From assembly GCF_958979055.1 (NCBI RefSeq), contig NC_084897.1, forward strand, positions 22,751,628 to 22,815,627: a stretch of DNA of 64,000 bases, in the 5' to 3' direction. This document shows positions 13,347 through 23,238 of the stretch, piece after piece (the first letter of the stretch is position 1; each line of letters starts with the position of its first letter). The stretch is from Alnus glutinosa. Its lineage: Eukaryota > Streptophyta > Magnoliopsida > Fagales > Betulaceae. Under the pieces are notes generated by a model that was given only the letters and a program-made list of their open reading frames with translations, was not told the origin of the DNA and searched no databases. The position numbers were made by a program, and so were the translations under genes.

Positions 13347-13930
13347 CTTTTTTTGTTATTGGGTTTAGCTTAAGATGAAGAAAATTTAGATGCCAAGCTA
13401 CTTATAGACCTGTACGTCTGCCTATCATAGAGGAGGCCATTTTCATAAGGGATAGCGAAAAGTAGACGCTTATGAGATTCAAAGAACACGACTACATGCA
13501 CGAGTAGGAATTGACAGATTGTGATAGCTAGCATCATCCACTAGGCATGCATAGGGGATGTAAAGCAGCAAGGCCTCCAAGTTACGGGAAGTTGAGGGAA
13601 CTGTAGTGAGTACTTGAGGAGTGCGTGACCACTTGAAGCACTAGCAGAACAAGTTGGAAGAGATATATATGAAATGGGCAAGCCGGCGAGAGCAGAGAAT
13701 ATTGCAGAATTTAGCTGCAATGAAGTCACTTTTGGACTAGGATTTCTCAGTGGAAGCTATCTCCTTTTGTGGGGCGGTCCACGCCTTGGATTAGAATAAT
13801 GCCATTAACCGACCAATTCAACGTGGAGTCGTGCGCATCAGTTTTCAAGCAAAAGAAGTTGGGGGGAATAAGAAATATGTGAGATAGAAGTAAAATGATC
13901 AACCGTCCCATGTTCTTCCCACTAGTATCA
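13347..13930 (-). promoter_or_regulatory. Upstream region of the minus-strand polygalacturonase
   Basis: This non-repetitive stretch precedes the start codon at 13346 (minus strand) and is the likely promoter. A single TATA box cannot be chosen with confidence. The open frame at 13541-13729 shows no domain and is treated as chance. Confidence 0.35.
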
Positions 13931-13996
13931 CTGCTTTTTTTTTTTTTTTTTTTATAAAAAAATTGATTATATATTTTTTAATTTTTAGTAAAATTA

Positions 13997-15658
<1,662 letters not shown>

Positions 15659-15667
15659 AATATATAT
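15659..15667. repeat. Target-site duplication, left (9 bp)
   Basis: AATATATAT immediately before the left terminus of the Pack-MULE, identical to 18559-18567. Confidence 0.88.
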
Positions 15668-15870
15668 GGAAAAAATACAATTTAGCCTCCCAACTACCAT
15701 CGATTTTTCGGATGGCCCCCGAACTACCAATGCTTGCATTCCGATCCCCCAAATTACCAACTATTTAATTTTTGATCTAATCCGTCAGTTTGTGCCGTTT
15801 AAGTTGATGAAAAATACGCATGTGCTGCACACGTGACCTTTAAGGAAATAAAAACCCGAAAATGCCCTTC
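15668..15870 (+). repeat. Left terminal inverted repeat of the Pack-MULE
   Basis: It pairs with 18353-18558 over about 200 bases, with a few small gaps. Shared blocks include GGAAAAAATACAATT, ACCAATGCTTGCATT versus ATCAATGCTTACATT, and the inner AAAATGCCCTTC. Confidence 0.9.
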
Positions 15871-16030
15871 ACTTTCAACCTCCAAACAGGCCAAACTCCC
15901 TCCGTTTTTCTCCGAAGACTCGATCGGCCCTCTTGCCGGAGTGCTGACTCAATGTCCGGCAAGTGAATCACCTCCAGCGCCTTGATCTCATGAATCGGCC
16001 AGGTCCAGGACCTCGCCGAGAAAGACAATT
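15871..16030 (-). other. Unassigned interior sequence of the Pack-MULE
   Basis: On the minus strand this GC-richer segment stays open (15840-16142) and reads like coding sequence, with an EIKALEVIHLPDIESALR stretch. That suggests a further captured exon. The source gene was not recognised. Confidence 0.3.
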
Positions 16031-16039
16031 GGTCTGTCA

Positions 16040-16384
16040 AGATGTACTCTTCAAGGAGGAAAATCCAGAAAGACAATGATGTTGAGCCCATTGAATTTGA
16101 GGATGCCGTTGCACAGTACCTATTTGATTTGGAGAACACCAATAAGGAGCTAAAAAGTGACTTGAAAGATCTCTACATCAATTCAGCAATTCGGATGGAT
16201 ATTTCTGGAAACCACAAAGCAGTGGTGAAGTCCTTCCGCAAGATTCATCCTCGCCTTGTCAGGGAACTGGAGAAAAAATTCAGTGGCAATTAAAGATGTT
16301 GTTTTGCTTGCTACCCGCAGGATCGTACGACCACCAAAGAAAGGATCTGCCGCTCAGAGACCACGCTCCCGCACAAATCAGAAA
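16040..16384 (+). pseudogene. Ribosomal protein eS7 (RPS7e) N-terminal fragment inside the Pack-MULE
   Basis: Starting at the ATG at 16042, the sequence reads as the N-terminal half of cytosolic small-subunit protein eS7. Diagnostic stretches are [37 protein letters not shown] and [12 protein letters not shown]. The segment IHVPYRLR expected after KAVV is missing (about 24 bases). A few extra bases after the FSG codons bring a stop at 16291. Beyond that the frame resumes as [19 protein letters not shown] and QRPRSRT, up to about 16384, where similarity ends abruptly. The C-terminal half of eS7 is absent, so no working ribosomal protein can result. Confidence 0.88.
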
Positions 16385-16711
16385 GGTGAACAAACCTCTA
16401 TTTTGGTTGGGTAAAACAGGGGTGAATAGAGGTCCTGGATCTCTCTATCTTTCTCCCACAGCAAACTCATTCCAGATCTCTCCTTCTCTCTCCCTGGTTC
16501 TTGTCCATTTTCCTTGTGCCAATGGCACTAAAAATCACACTCTTGCAGCTACAGTCTTGCCCATGGGATCTCTTCTCTTCAATGGCAGCACCGAATTATT
16601 GTACATGGGATCTCTTCTCTCAAGGAACCAAGACACACGTTTTCTTTAACTCACAACGGGCAGCAACGTGAAACTTGGGAGCCGATTTTATTTCCATGCA
16701 AAACCCATGCA
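16385..16711 (+). other. Unassigned interior sequence of the Pack-MULE
   Basis: A CT-rich segment with a repeated word, CATGGGATCTCTTCTCT, at about 16562 and 16605. An open frame of 117 codons (16296-16649) begins in the out-of-frame tail of the eS7 piece. It shows no domain and is probably incidental. Confidence 0.3.
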
Positions 16712-16988
16712 GCACCGAATCACTAGTTTGTTAGAGAGCTCTTTGCAGCCTTCTCTGCGCCTTCTCTTGTTGTGTAGGTTACAAAAGCGCAAGCTCATAG
16801 GGGCACCATCCTTATGGATTCGATTTCACCATAAGCATAGAAGTTATCCCTCAGTAGCTCAGTGACCCTTTCATTAAACCCACCAACGTAAATGATCTTT
16901 AATGCTCTCATCGTCAGGAGGCTCCAGAGAAGGCATCTCTCCTGCTTTGTTGAGTAGCTTCAGTGCAACCGGATCATTCACTCTGCAT
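16712..16988 (-). pseudogene. RBM22-like CCCH/RRM protein fragment, antisense in the Pack-MULE
   Basis: Read on the minus strand from a 3' splice site (AAAATGCAG) at about 16988, the order is VNDPVALKLLNKAGEMPSLE, then YVGGFNERVTE, NFYAYGEIESIRMV, ACAFVTYTTREGAEKAAKE and LSNKLVI. This matches the linker and RRM of plant zinc-finger CCCH proteins of the RBM22/Slt11 type (splicing factors). Frame changes occur before the RRM and near its end, and a stop replaces an expected residue before ACAF. The CCCH finger and C-terminus are absent. The intron edge implies capture from genomic DNA. Confidence 0.8.
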
Positions 16989-17445
16989 TTTTTAAAAGAT
17001 CAGCCCAATTATAAATGCAACATCCGTGTAAGGTTTATGCATCGCATGCTCACGTAACAGATGTATATCTGTTTAAGTGTGCAAGTGCACTCATTTGTAA
17101 AAAGCATATATGAAAGTGATTTGTTGCCAGCTTTGGCATTAGGCACAGCAGGGAATTGGAATACAGTAGAAAACTAAAAAACTATTGGGCACAAAGAAAG
17201 TTGATATCACATTCAAAACTCAAAAAAAAAAAATACAAACAAATGCGGCTGACAAATGGCTAACCATACAAAAAAGATGGCAGACTACTTTGGCATGGAC
17301 AATTTATCAGTTTTATTTATTACTGGGGACCTTCAACCCATATTAACTTCCCGGTATGATTCGACCCGGATGTCTGTCATTGTTATTTGGTTTTTCAGTT
17401 ACTAAAATCCCCCCTTAACTTTGCCTTTTGACAGTTAGAAAATAA
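16989..17445. other. Unassigned interior sequence of the Pack-MULE
   Basis: Probably intron sequence flanking the captured exons. The left part adjoins the splice acceptor of the antisense RRM fragment. The right part ends in TTTGCCTTTTGACAG, a good acceptor for the AP2/AIL-like exon. No coding signature was found. Confidence 0.4.
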
Positions 17446-17512
17446 TCAAGTAGAAGTGGAAGAAATGAAGAAGATGAGCCGGCAGGAGTTTGTTGCTCAC
17501 TTCATGAGGAGG
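17446..17512 (+). pseudogene. AP2/AINTEGUMENTA-LIKE exon fragment in the Pack-MULE
   Basis: A short exon-like piece between TTTTGACAG and GGTAAAAAC. It reads NQVEVEEMKKMSRQEFVAHF followed by MRR. This resembles the linker exon just before KSSGFSRGAS in AINTEGUMENTA-like and WRINKLED-type AP2 proteins (EEMKNMTRQEFVAHLRR). Two extra bases appear inside the LRR codons. It is only 67 bases long, so the assignment rests on one motif. Confidence 0.5.
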
Positions 17513-17734
17513 TAAAAACTATCATGCATGCATGCATGGCACTAGTAACACCTCCTAGTGCTCCACCATCCACATGTCCTGATCCAGCCGCCCACTCAAC
17601 ACGTCTTCCATACGTGTTCCATCCAGCCATGAGGATTCTCTTAGAACTTCAATCAATGGAGCTGAGCCCCACATATGTCCCCCACCTAATGACCTTGCAG
17701 CTCCCATTAGGCCATCACTTGAGCTCCCATCATT
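17513..17734 (-). other. Unassigned GC-rich piece in the Pack-MULE
   Basis: Both strands are open here for about 70 codons (17524-17736 on plus, 17555-17776 on minus). This may be another captured exon, but neither translation was recognised. Confidence 0.3.
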
Positions 17735-18066
17735 GACATGATCACTTGGGGAATGGACACCACAGCGCGCTAGCAATCTCTGTAGAATGGGCCTTGGCGG
17801 AGCTAATCAAGAACCCAAGGGTGCAACACAAGGCTCAGGAGGAGCTAGACAGTATTATCGACCTGTTCTTCAGTGTTCCTGTCATCCTGCAAGTGAAACA
17901 ACCTGTTCACTTTCACTTGTTCTTCAGGTTGTTTCACTTTCACTTGTTTCACTGCAAGTGAAAGAACAGGTTGAAACACAAGGTGCAATGCGTGATAACA
18001 GAAGCCGATTTTACTACCCTCCCATACCTACAATGTGAAGCCAAACAGTCGCTACGGTTGCACCCA
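17735..18066 (+). pseudogene. CYP98A-type cytochrome P450 fragment in the Pack-MULE
   Basis: Two pieces of a plant P450 of the CYP98A (p-coumaroyl ester 3'-hydroxylase) type. The first, at 17735-17862, reads [11 protein letters not shown], then [18 protein letters not shown] and HKAQEELDS, which is the I-helix region. The second, at 17991-18066, reads VITEADFTTLPYLQCEAK then LRLHP, the K-helix region. The AG of the AGxDTT motif is changed to WG, and the frame shifts between DTTA and AISVEW. About 130 bases of palindromic filler separate the pieces, and the haem-binding Cys region is absent. It cannot encode an enzyme. Confidence 0.82.
17868..17975. repeat. Hairpin-forming filler inside the P450 fragment
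   Basis: CAAGTGAAA and TTTCACTTG words alternate in direct and inverted order (CTGCAAGTGAAACAAC, TTCACTTTCACTTG, CACTGCAAGTGAAAG). The stretch can fold back on itself. It replaces normal P450 coding sequence. Confidence 0.7.
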
Positions 18067-18352
18067 CAACTACTACACAATCCGGGGAGAAGTGGACCGG
18101 ATCGTGCGGGCGACGAGTTCCAGTTCGGCTCAGAGTACTCGTTCCCATGTTCGGTCGAGACGGGCTGGTGGCGAAGAGCATGTTTATGGGTTCAGAGGAG
18201 ACGCGGTACGGGGACGAAGTACCGTCAAGGACTCAAGGTGAAGCAGATCTATTGTGATCTAGAATGGCATTTTTCGTAATATTGTGGTCTTATACCACTA
18301 AGTACCGTGTTATTTTTTCATACGACAATTTAGTAATTTTATGTTTAAAAAA
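18067..18352 (+). other. Unassigned right interior of the Pack-MULE
   Basis: A GC-rich stretch at 18070-18240 (GTGCGGGCGACGAGTTCC, GTTCGGTCGAGACGGG) looks exonic in composition but was not recognised. The rest runs into the right terminal repeat. Confidence 0.3.
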
Positions 18353-18558
18353 GAAGGGCATTTTGGATTTTTTGGGTCCTTTAGAGTCATATGCACGGCA
18401 CATGTGGTGTTTTCCATCCATATTGACGGGAAACACTGACGAAAGGGACCATTTTCAAAAGAGTTGATAATTTGAGGAGTTGAAATGTAAGCATTGATAA
18501 TTTAGGGTGTTATTCAGATAATTGATGATAATTGAAGAGGCTCAATTGTATTTTTTCC
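18353..18558 (-). repeat. Right terminal inverted repeat of the Pack-MULE
   Basis: Inverted partner of 15668-15870. The outermost bases read AATTGTATTTTTTCC on plus, mirroring the left terminus. Confidence 0.9.
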
Positions 18559-18567
18559 AATATATAT
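18559..18567. repeat. Target-site duplication, right (9 bp)
   Basis: AATATATAT, identical to 15659-15667. Confidence 0.88.
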
Positions 18568-18689
18568 TTTTGTCATCACCTTCTCCACACCTCAACTATT
18601 TTTCAAGCCGCAGCTCTCGATCTCTTTTACAACAATTTCGGTTCTCTCTCGATCGGTAGATGAGATGTGTTTTGTTCTTGTTCTTCTTT

Positions 18690-19254
18690 GGTTCTTTTCT
18701 TCTCTATTTCAGCTTCTTTTCTATAGAGATGTCACATGATTTTTTTTGCTGTGTTTCTCTTCTCTTTCTTTTTCTTTGATTACTAACCACAGCAGGCCTT
18801 CAACTTTATTATTTGATTTATTCTTTTATCTTCGTTTATTTCTTTGTTTTCTGTGGCATGGTTATTCTTCTTTTCTTTTTCTTTTTTTCCTTTCCTCGCA
18901 GCACCGTATAACAGGTTTTTAGGATTTGTTTTTCTGACTTGTCACCTTTTTCTTTTCTATTTTCCTTTCAATTGCTCTAATCAAGAATACCCTTTTTATT
19001 TTCCTTCTTTTTTTGCCCATGTCTCTTGCACGTCCCTGTAGCAGTGACAACTATTGTTTTTCTTTTCTTCTTCTTTTCCTTTTTCTTTGCTTACTTCTAC
19101 TCATTTTCTGTTTCCTTTTTCTATTTATCATAGTACGTACCGCACGACTTGATTTTATTTTTTCTTGGCTTTTGTTCTTTCTTTTCTGTGGCAGGAATAG
19201 TCCTAATTAATTTTCTTGATTGTTATTCCTTCTTTCACCCCCCCCCCCCCCCCC

Positions 19255-19286
<32 letters not shown>

Positions 19287-19289
19287 TTT
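18690..19289 (+). repeat. Long pyrimidine-rich tract ending in C25-T27
   Basis: About 600 bases dominated by C and T on the plus strand (TTCTTTTC, CTTTTTCTTT words). It ends in an uninterrupted C-run at 19238-19262 followed directly by a T-run at 19263-19289. Open frames here are Phe/Leu/Ser-rich artefacts of composition. Confidence 0.8.
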
Positions 19290-20060
19290 CTTCCCTTTTA
19301 CCTATGTGAGTAATAGAGAAGAGTCAAACATTTCATTATTATAGAACAAATCTATCAATTTCGGTCCTAAGGGTGATGAGAAGAGTCATAGATGGTCTTT
19401 TGTATTTTCTTGATAATTTTATATTATGGATTTATGGAGCTACTTTATCAAATAATAATATTTTAGTATCTTAATTATAATATCTTTTTTCTTGATTTTG
19501 ACTAGAACAAATAATATTCTTTTAATAACATTTTTACAGTAAACTAATATCACGTTTTATCATGAATATTATATAAGAGTTTTCATGAAACCCAAAACAT
19601 ACACACCTAAATATTGTTTAATAATTTTCTAATAACTATAAAATATATATAATCGTAATATAGGTAAAGATCAAAAAACCGAGATGCGTTAGATCCGATT
19701 CTTATTAAGATTTGCATTCTAGCTCAGGGTTGACGAAGTTAAGTTTTATCGATACAGGTGGCTAATATTTCAGATCAATCTTTTAGGAGTAGTATTGAGG
19801 TAAGAGAATTTTCTACCCTTTCTAAAATTGTTTTGTGTTATACCGTTTTATTCATTATTTCTAGCAAATTTATGTATAAATATCATCTTTATATATTGTC
19901 AGTTTTATTGCTTGCATGAGAAATTTTTAATTGTTTTTGAAGTGAAACTATTGATGAAAACTGGTATTCTTGAAACCAGTATTGTTGAGAAGAGTCTTAA
20001 TCATGATATATTTTCTAGTTATAATAAATTTATATTTCACTACGAAAAAAGAAAAGAAAA
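19290..20060. other. AT-rich intergenic spacer
   Basis: No gene or clear repeat is recognisable between the C/T homopolymers and the palindromic cluster that follows. Confidence 0.5.
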
Positions 20061-20075
20061 GAAAAAAAAGCAAAT

Positions 20076-20280
20076 TCAAACCGTCCAGAAATGCAGAAAA
20101 ACCGTCTGGAATCAATTCCATATGGTTTTTTCTGGACGGTTTAAAACCATATAGAATATAATGTAGCTATATGAATTTTTGGACTGTTTGGATAAAACTG
20201 TCTGGAATTCCAGACAGTTTGGCCCAAATCGTCCATAACTAATTCGATCTGGACAGTTTGAGACCAAACCGTTGAGATTT
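20076..20280. repeat. Cluster of inverted CTGGACGGTTT / AAACTGTCTGGA motifs
   Basis: The motif (A)AACCGTCCAG or CTGGAC(A/G)GTTT recurs about seven times in alternating orientation. It includes AAACCGTCCAGAAA facing TTTCTGGACGGTTT, and a perfect 26-bp palindrome at 20195-20220 centred on GGAATTCC. Such clusters resemble the subterminal repeats of DNA transposons. The family is not identified. Confidence 0.6.
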
Positions 20281-20329
20281 ATGTTTATATATATAATTTT
20301 ATAATGATATTAATTATTTTGTTTAGGGT

Positions 20330-20660
20330 TTAGGTGCCTCCGGATCGATCGACAAACGACGATTTCGAAGACTACGAGTGGATCGTCTATAGTTGGTGGA
20401 TCCGAATCGAGGGATAAAGCCTGGCTTGCATTTTCCAGTCTCTCGGCTCCGGCAACTGCAAATGCTGCTCTCTCGTCTGTAGTCGGTGGATCTGGATTGA
20501 GGGACAAAGCCGTCACCGTCTCTCCCTCAACGCCCAATCAGATCTCCTCCTTGTGATTCCTTCCCTCTTCTCCCGATTCGATGCCGTCACCAAACTCGCC
20601 CTGAAATGCAACCGTAGATTCACGAGCATCGACGACGACGCGCTCATCAACATTCATATC
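20330..20660 (+). pseudogene. F-box (VFB/SKIP2-like) N-terminal fragment
   Basis: From about 20420 the plus strand reads in pieces as the F-box and following segment of VIER-F-BOX/SKIP2-type proteins: FQSLGSGNCKCCSLVC, RWIWIEGQSRHRLSLNAQSD, LLLVIPSLFSRFDAVTKLAL, and KCNRRFTSIDDDALIN. Upstream, 20385-20420 repeats in diverged form a part of the same exon (GTTGGTGGATCCGAATCGAGGGA versus GTCGGTGGATCTGGATTGAGGGA), so a small internal duplication occurred. The leucine-rich repeats are missing and the frame is broken. It lies between the palindromic cluster and a MULE-like end, so it may also be transposon-captured. Confidence 0.7.
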
Positions 20661-20800
20661 AATACCTAATATCAATGCCACATCATTAAGCGTCAAGTTA
20701 TCTAAATTAATAAACAAAAATCATCTTCTTCGTCATCTTAATCTTCTAGATTTTAGCATTAAATGAAAAACCGTTAACTTTGATGCTGACATGGACATTG

Positions 20801-21028
20801 TCAAGGACGGAGGGAAGGGAGGGCTGACAGGGGCCAGGGTCGGCAAGGGCCAAGCCCCCCCTCCCAAATTTCCTAAAAAAAATAAAATTTATAAGGTTGG
20901 AAATTTTTTTTTTTCTAAAAAATAAAAAAAATATAAGGTAAAAAATAAAAATTTTACCTACTGGCCCCTACGAAAAAAAATATTTTGGTCACTAGCCCTT
21001 GCCCATAAGAACTTTTGGCTTCATCCCT
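20801..21028. mobile_element. Short hAT-like MITE
   Basis: About 228 bases with weak terminal inverted repeats: AAGGACGGAGG at the left, and CTTCATCCCT at the right, which inverts to AGGGATGAAG. The flanks are near-identical 8-bp direct repeats, GGACATTG (20793-20800) and AGACATTG (21029-21036). Eight bases is the hAT target-duplication length. It splits a longer sequence that may be a MULE-like terminus. Confidence 0.6.
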
Positions 21029-21036
21029 AGACATTG

Positions 21037-21243
21037 ACATTGTATTGGGTACTAACATGAACTCTAGAGTGTCAAATGAACACATTTGACAAATAAAAAA
21101 TTGTTAATTTTAACAGTAAAGTAATAAAGGGATCGATTTGAAATTTGTGTAAAACCTAAGGACCTTATTTTTTAAATTGAAAACTTAATGAGTAAATCAA
21201 AGTCCGATGAAAATTTAAGGACTAAATATAATTTTTCCCTTTA
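21037..21243 (-). repeat. MULE-like terminus (right end only)
   Basis: It ends GGACTAAATATAATTTTTCCC on plus. The inverse, GGGAAAAATTATATTTAGTC, is the usual look of plant MULE or MULE-MITE ends. No matching left terminus was found in the window, so the element may be truncated or diverged. Confidence 0.35.
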
Positions 21244-23238
21244 GATGCTAACTAATTGCATCTAAATATTTCCCGTAGAAAATAAATAAATATTTCTCTC
21301 ATTCTTCGTAAGAATAAATATTCCCCATTTTGAGGAATGGGTTCCCAAGATTAATAAAAAAACTAATCAAATAACATAACATCTATTTCATTCCACAGCT
21401 CCATTCCGGATATATACCAAACGTTTCTAAACAATATGCAACAACTTCCATCTATAATCCGATGGGCTGAAATTTTGTAAAAAGAAAACAACAACTTATA
21501 ATCTTTTAATTTTATTTAGTGAAATTTGCTGATAAGATTGAAAACTTTGCCGAGGGGGGGAAGTACTGTTTTAAGTCAAGTGTGGGTAAAAACAAAATTA
21601 GTGTTTATTTGTTAATTTAAATTCATGATCTCTTCTTACAATTCGGCCTATAATCAAAATTAACATATTAATTGGCTCCGGTTTTTAAGGTAAACAGAAA
21701 TTAGCTACAGATTAGTTTGTAAGAATTAACTACTACAAATTAGTCTAATAAAGTGACATGTCTTATTAATGTTTAAAAAAAAACACTTAAGAAACACATG
21801 TTATTAAAAAACATGTAATTATCATATGCTAAAAGACACATGTCACTTTATGAAAGTCGTTTGCAAGAATTAGCTACAATTAATATTTTATAGCCTAAGG
21901 GTTAAATTTCTGAAAAAAAAATTAATATAATGAAGCATTGAAGCAGAACAAGCTTCATGCATGTGTAAGATTTGGAAAGTTAATTTTTGCTATAATAAAA
22001 ATTAACTCGTTTTATCTTCGTACTTTCCCTGGCCTCTTGGTGATCGAGGTCGTTTATCAACATTAATTTTTGCTTAATTGCTGGCCCATGAAGGCGTTAT
22101 TTGGTTGTATTAAATTATTAATTAGCTGGGCGATCATCTAGGTAAATGGTTTCCTAATCAATATAATATACAAAAACCCAAAATAACCCAGAAATATTTT
22201 ATATTTTCTTTTTCTAACTGGGTTTGTTAGGATTTCAACTCGTAATAATTAGAATAAAAAAAAAATAAATAAATAACTTCACTTAAGAGTACCGAATTAT
22301 CGCCTTATTTGACATAAGGGTATTGCCTTCAAAATGTCTCGAACTAATGTATCTAATTTTTTAAAACGTCTCAATTATAGATACTCCGTTAGGATTTGCG
22401 GTTAAGTTTTGCTTGGTAGGTCGGGAATCCTCGGCTTGTCGTGTTCTATATATCAAAATCGAGATATTGTATAGTTGTACTCAGTAAAAATTTGTAAAAA
22501 TTGAAGCACGATAATTTACCGAAAATTTCCTATATGCATTAATTCATAGGTTTCATCGTTCCCATCACTTCTAGATTAATGGTTAGGCCTGAATTATATA
22601 ATATAATGGAGCTCCTAATAAAAATGAAATGTGTTCTTAATTATTAATTAAACTAAAATTGAATTATTCAATTAAAGTAAAGAAGTACCTTGGAATTCAT
22701 AAGGGATTTACTTGTCCATATATGTATCGGAACAAAAATATCATTGATTCGTCGATTCCCAAAAATAAAGAAATAAGTGAAGTTCCATTATTTATTTATA
22801 TATTCTAGAGCATTCCATTAATTATGTATTAACGTTCTAACAAAAATACTAGGAGACACCTCTCACGAGAACCTATCACCGATGAAAGACAATCCACATG
22901 TCATTTCGAACTTCCAAAAATGGCCAGCTTGCTTCACCTACATCATTTGTACATACCTTTTAACTAATGATAGACAAAAATAAAAAATAAAATAAAATAA
23001 AAACTGTCAAAATTCTAAGCTGCTTTAAAATGATAGACATTAACTGTCAACTTCTTTTAAGAATCAATGTCAAAATATGGTGGGAATTAGGGGTTTGTAC
23101 TTTAGCAAAAAGACCTTCTTATGGTGTAGATACTTTGTTCTATAAACACCCAACCATTTACAACTCCTTTTGCTCATATTTAGTGAAGAAGCTAGCATGC
23201 ATGTACTCTAATTAATTAATCTAAGGCAAAGCTAAAAC
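21244..23238. other. AT-rich intergenic spacer and polygalacturonase-2 upstream region
   Basis: No gene is recognisable. A stretch at about 22270-22410 (ACTCCGTTAGGATTTGCGG) is related to one arm of the foldback element at 29486-29858. The last 150 bases before 23239 contain TTCTATAAACACCC, a reasonable TATA-type promoter for the polygalacturonase. Confidence 0.45.

Larger units (their letters stand above)
15668..18558. mobile_element. Pack-MULE (non-autonomous Mutator-like element) with four host gene fragments
   Basis: The termini at 15668-15870 and 18353-18558 are inverted copies of each other, about 200 bp each and perhaps 70% alike by eye. Both start GGAAAAAATACAATT and end in a CCAAAATGCCCTT-like word. 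The element is flanked by a perfect 9-bp direct repeat, AATATATAT, at 15659-15667 and 18559-18567. Nine bases is the diagnostic target duplication of Mutator-like elements. There is no transposase. The 2.9 kb interior holds pieces of eS7 (+), an RBM22-like RRM protein (-), an AP2/AIL protein (+) and a CYP98A-type P450 (+). Splice-site-like edges on the RRM and AIL pieces indicate capture of genomic DNA rather than cDNA. All fragments are broken. Transcription is possible but not shown. Confidence 0.9.

Noticed and set aside
16296-16649. 117-codon plus-strand frame inside the Pack-MULE
   Set aside because: It begins in the out-of-frame tail of the eS7 fragment and continues into unrecognised sequence. 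No domain; probably incidental.
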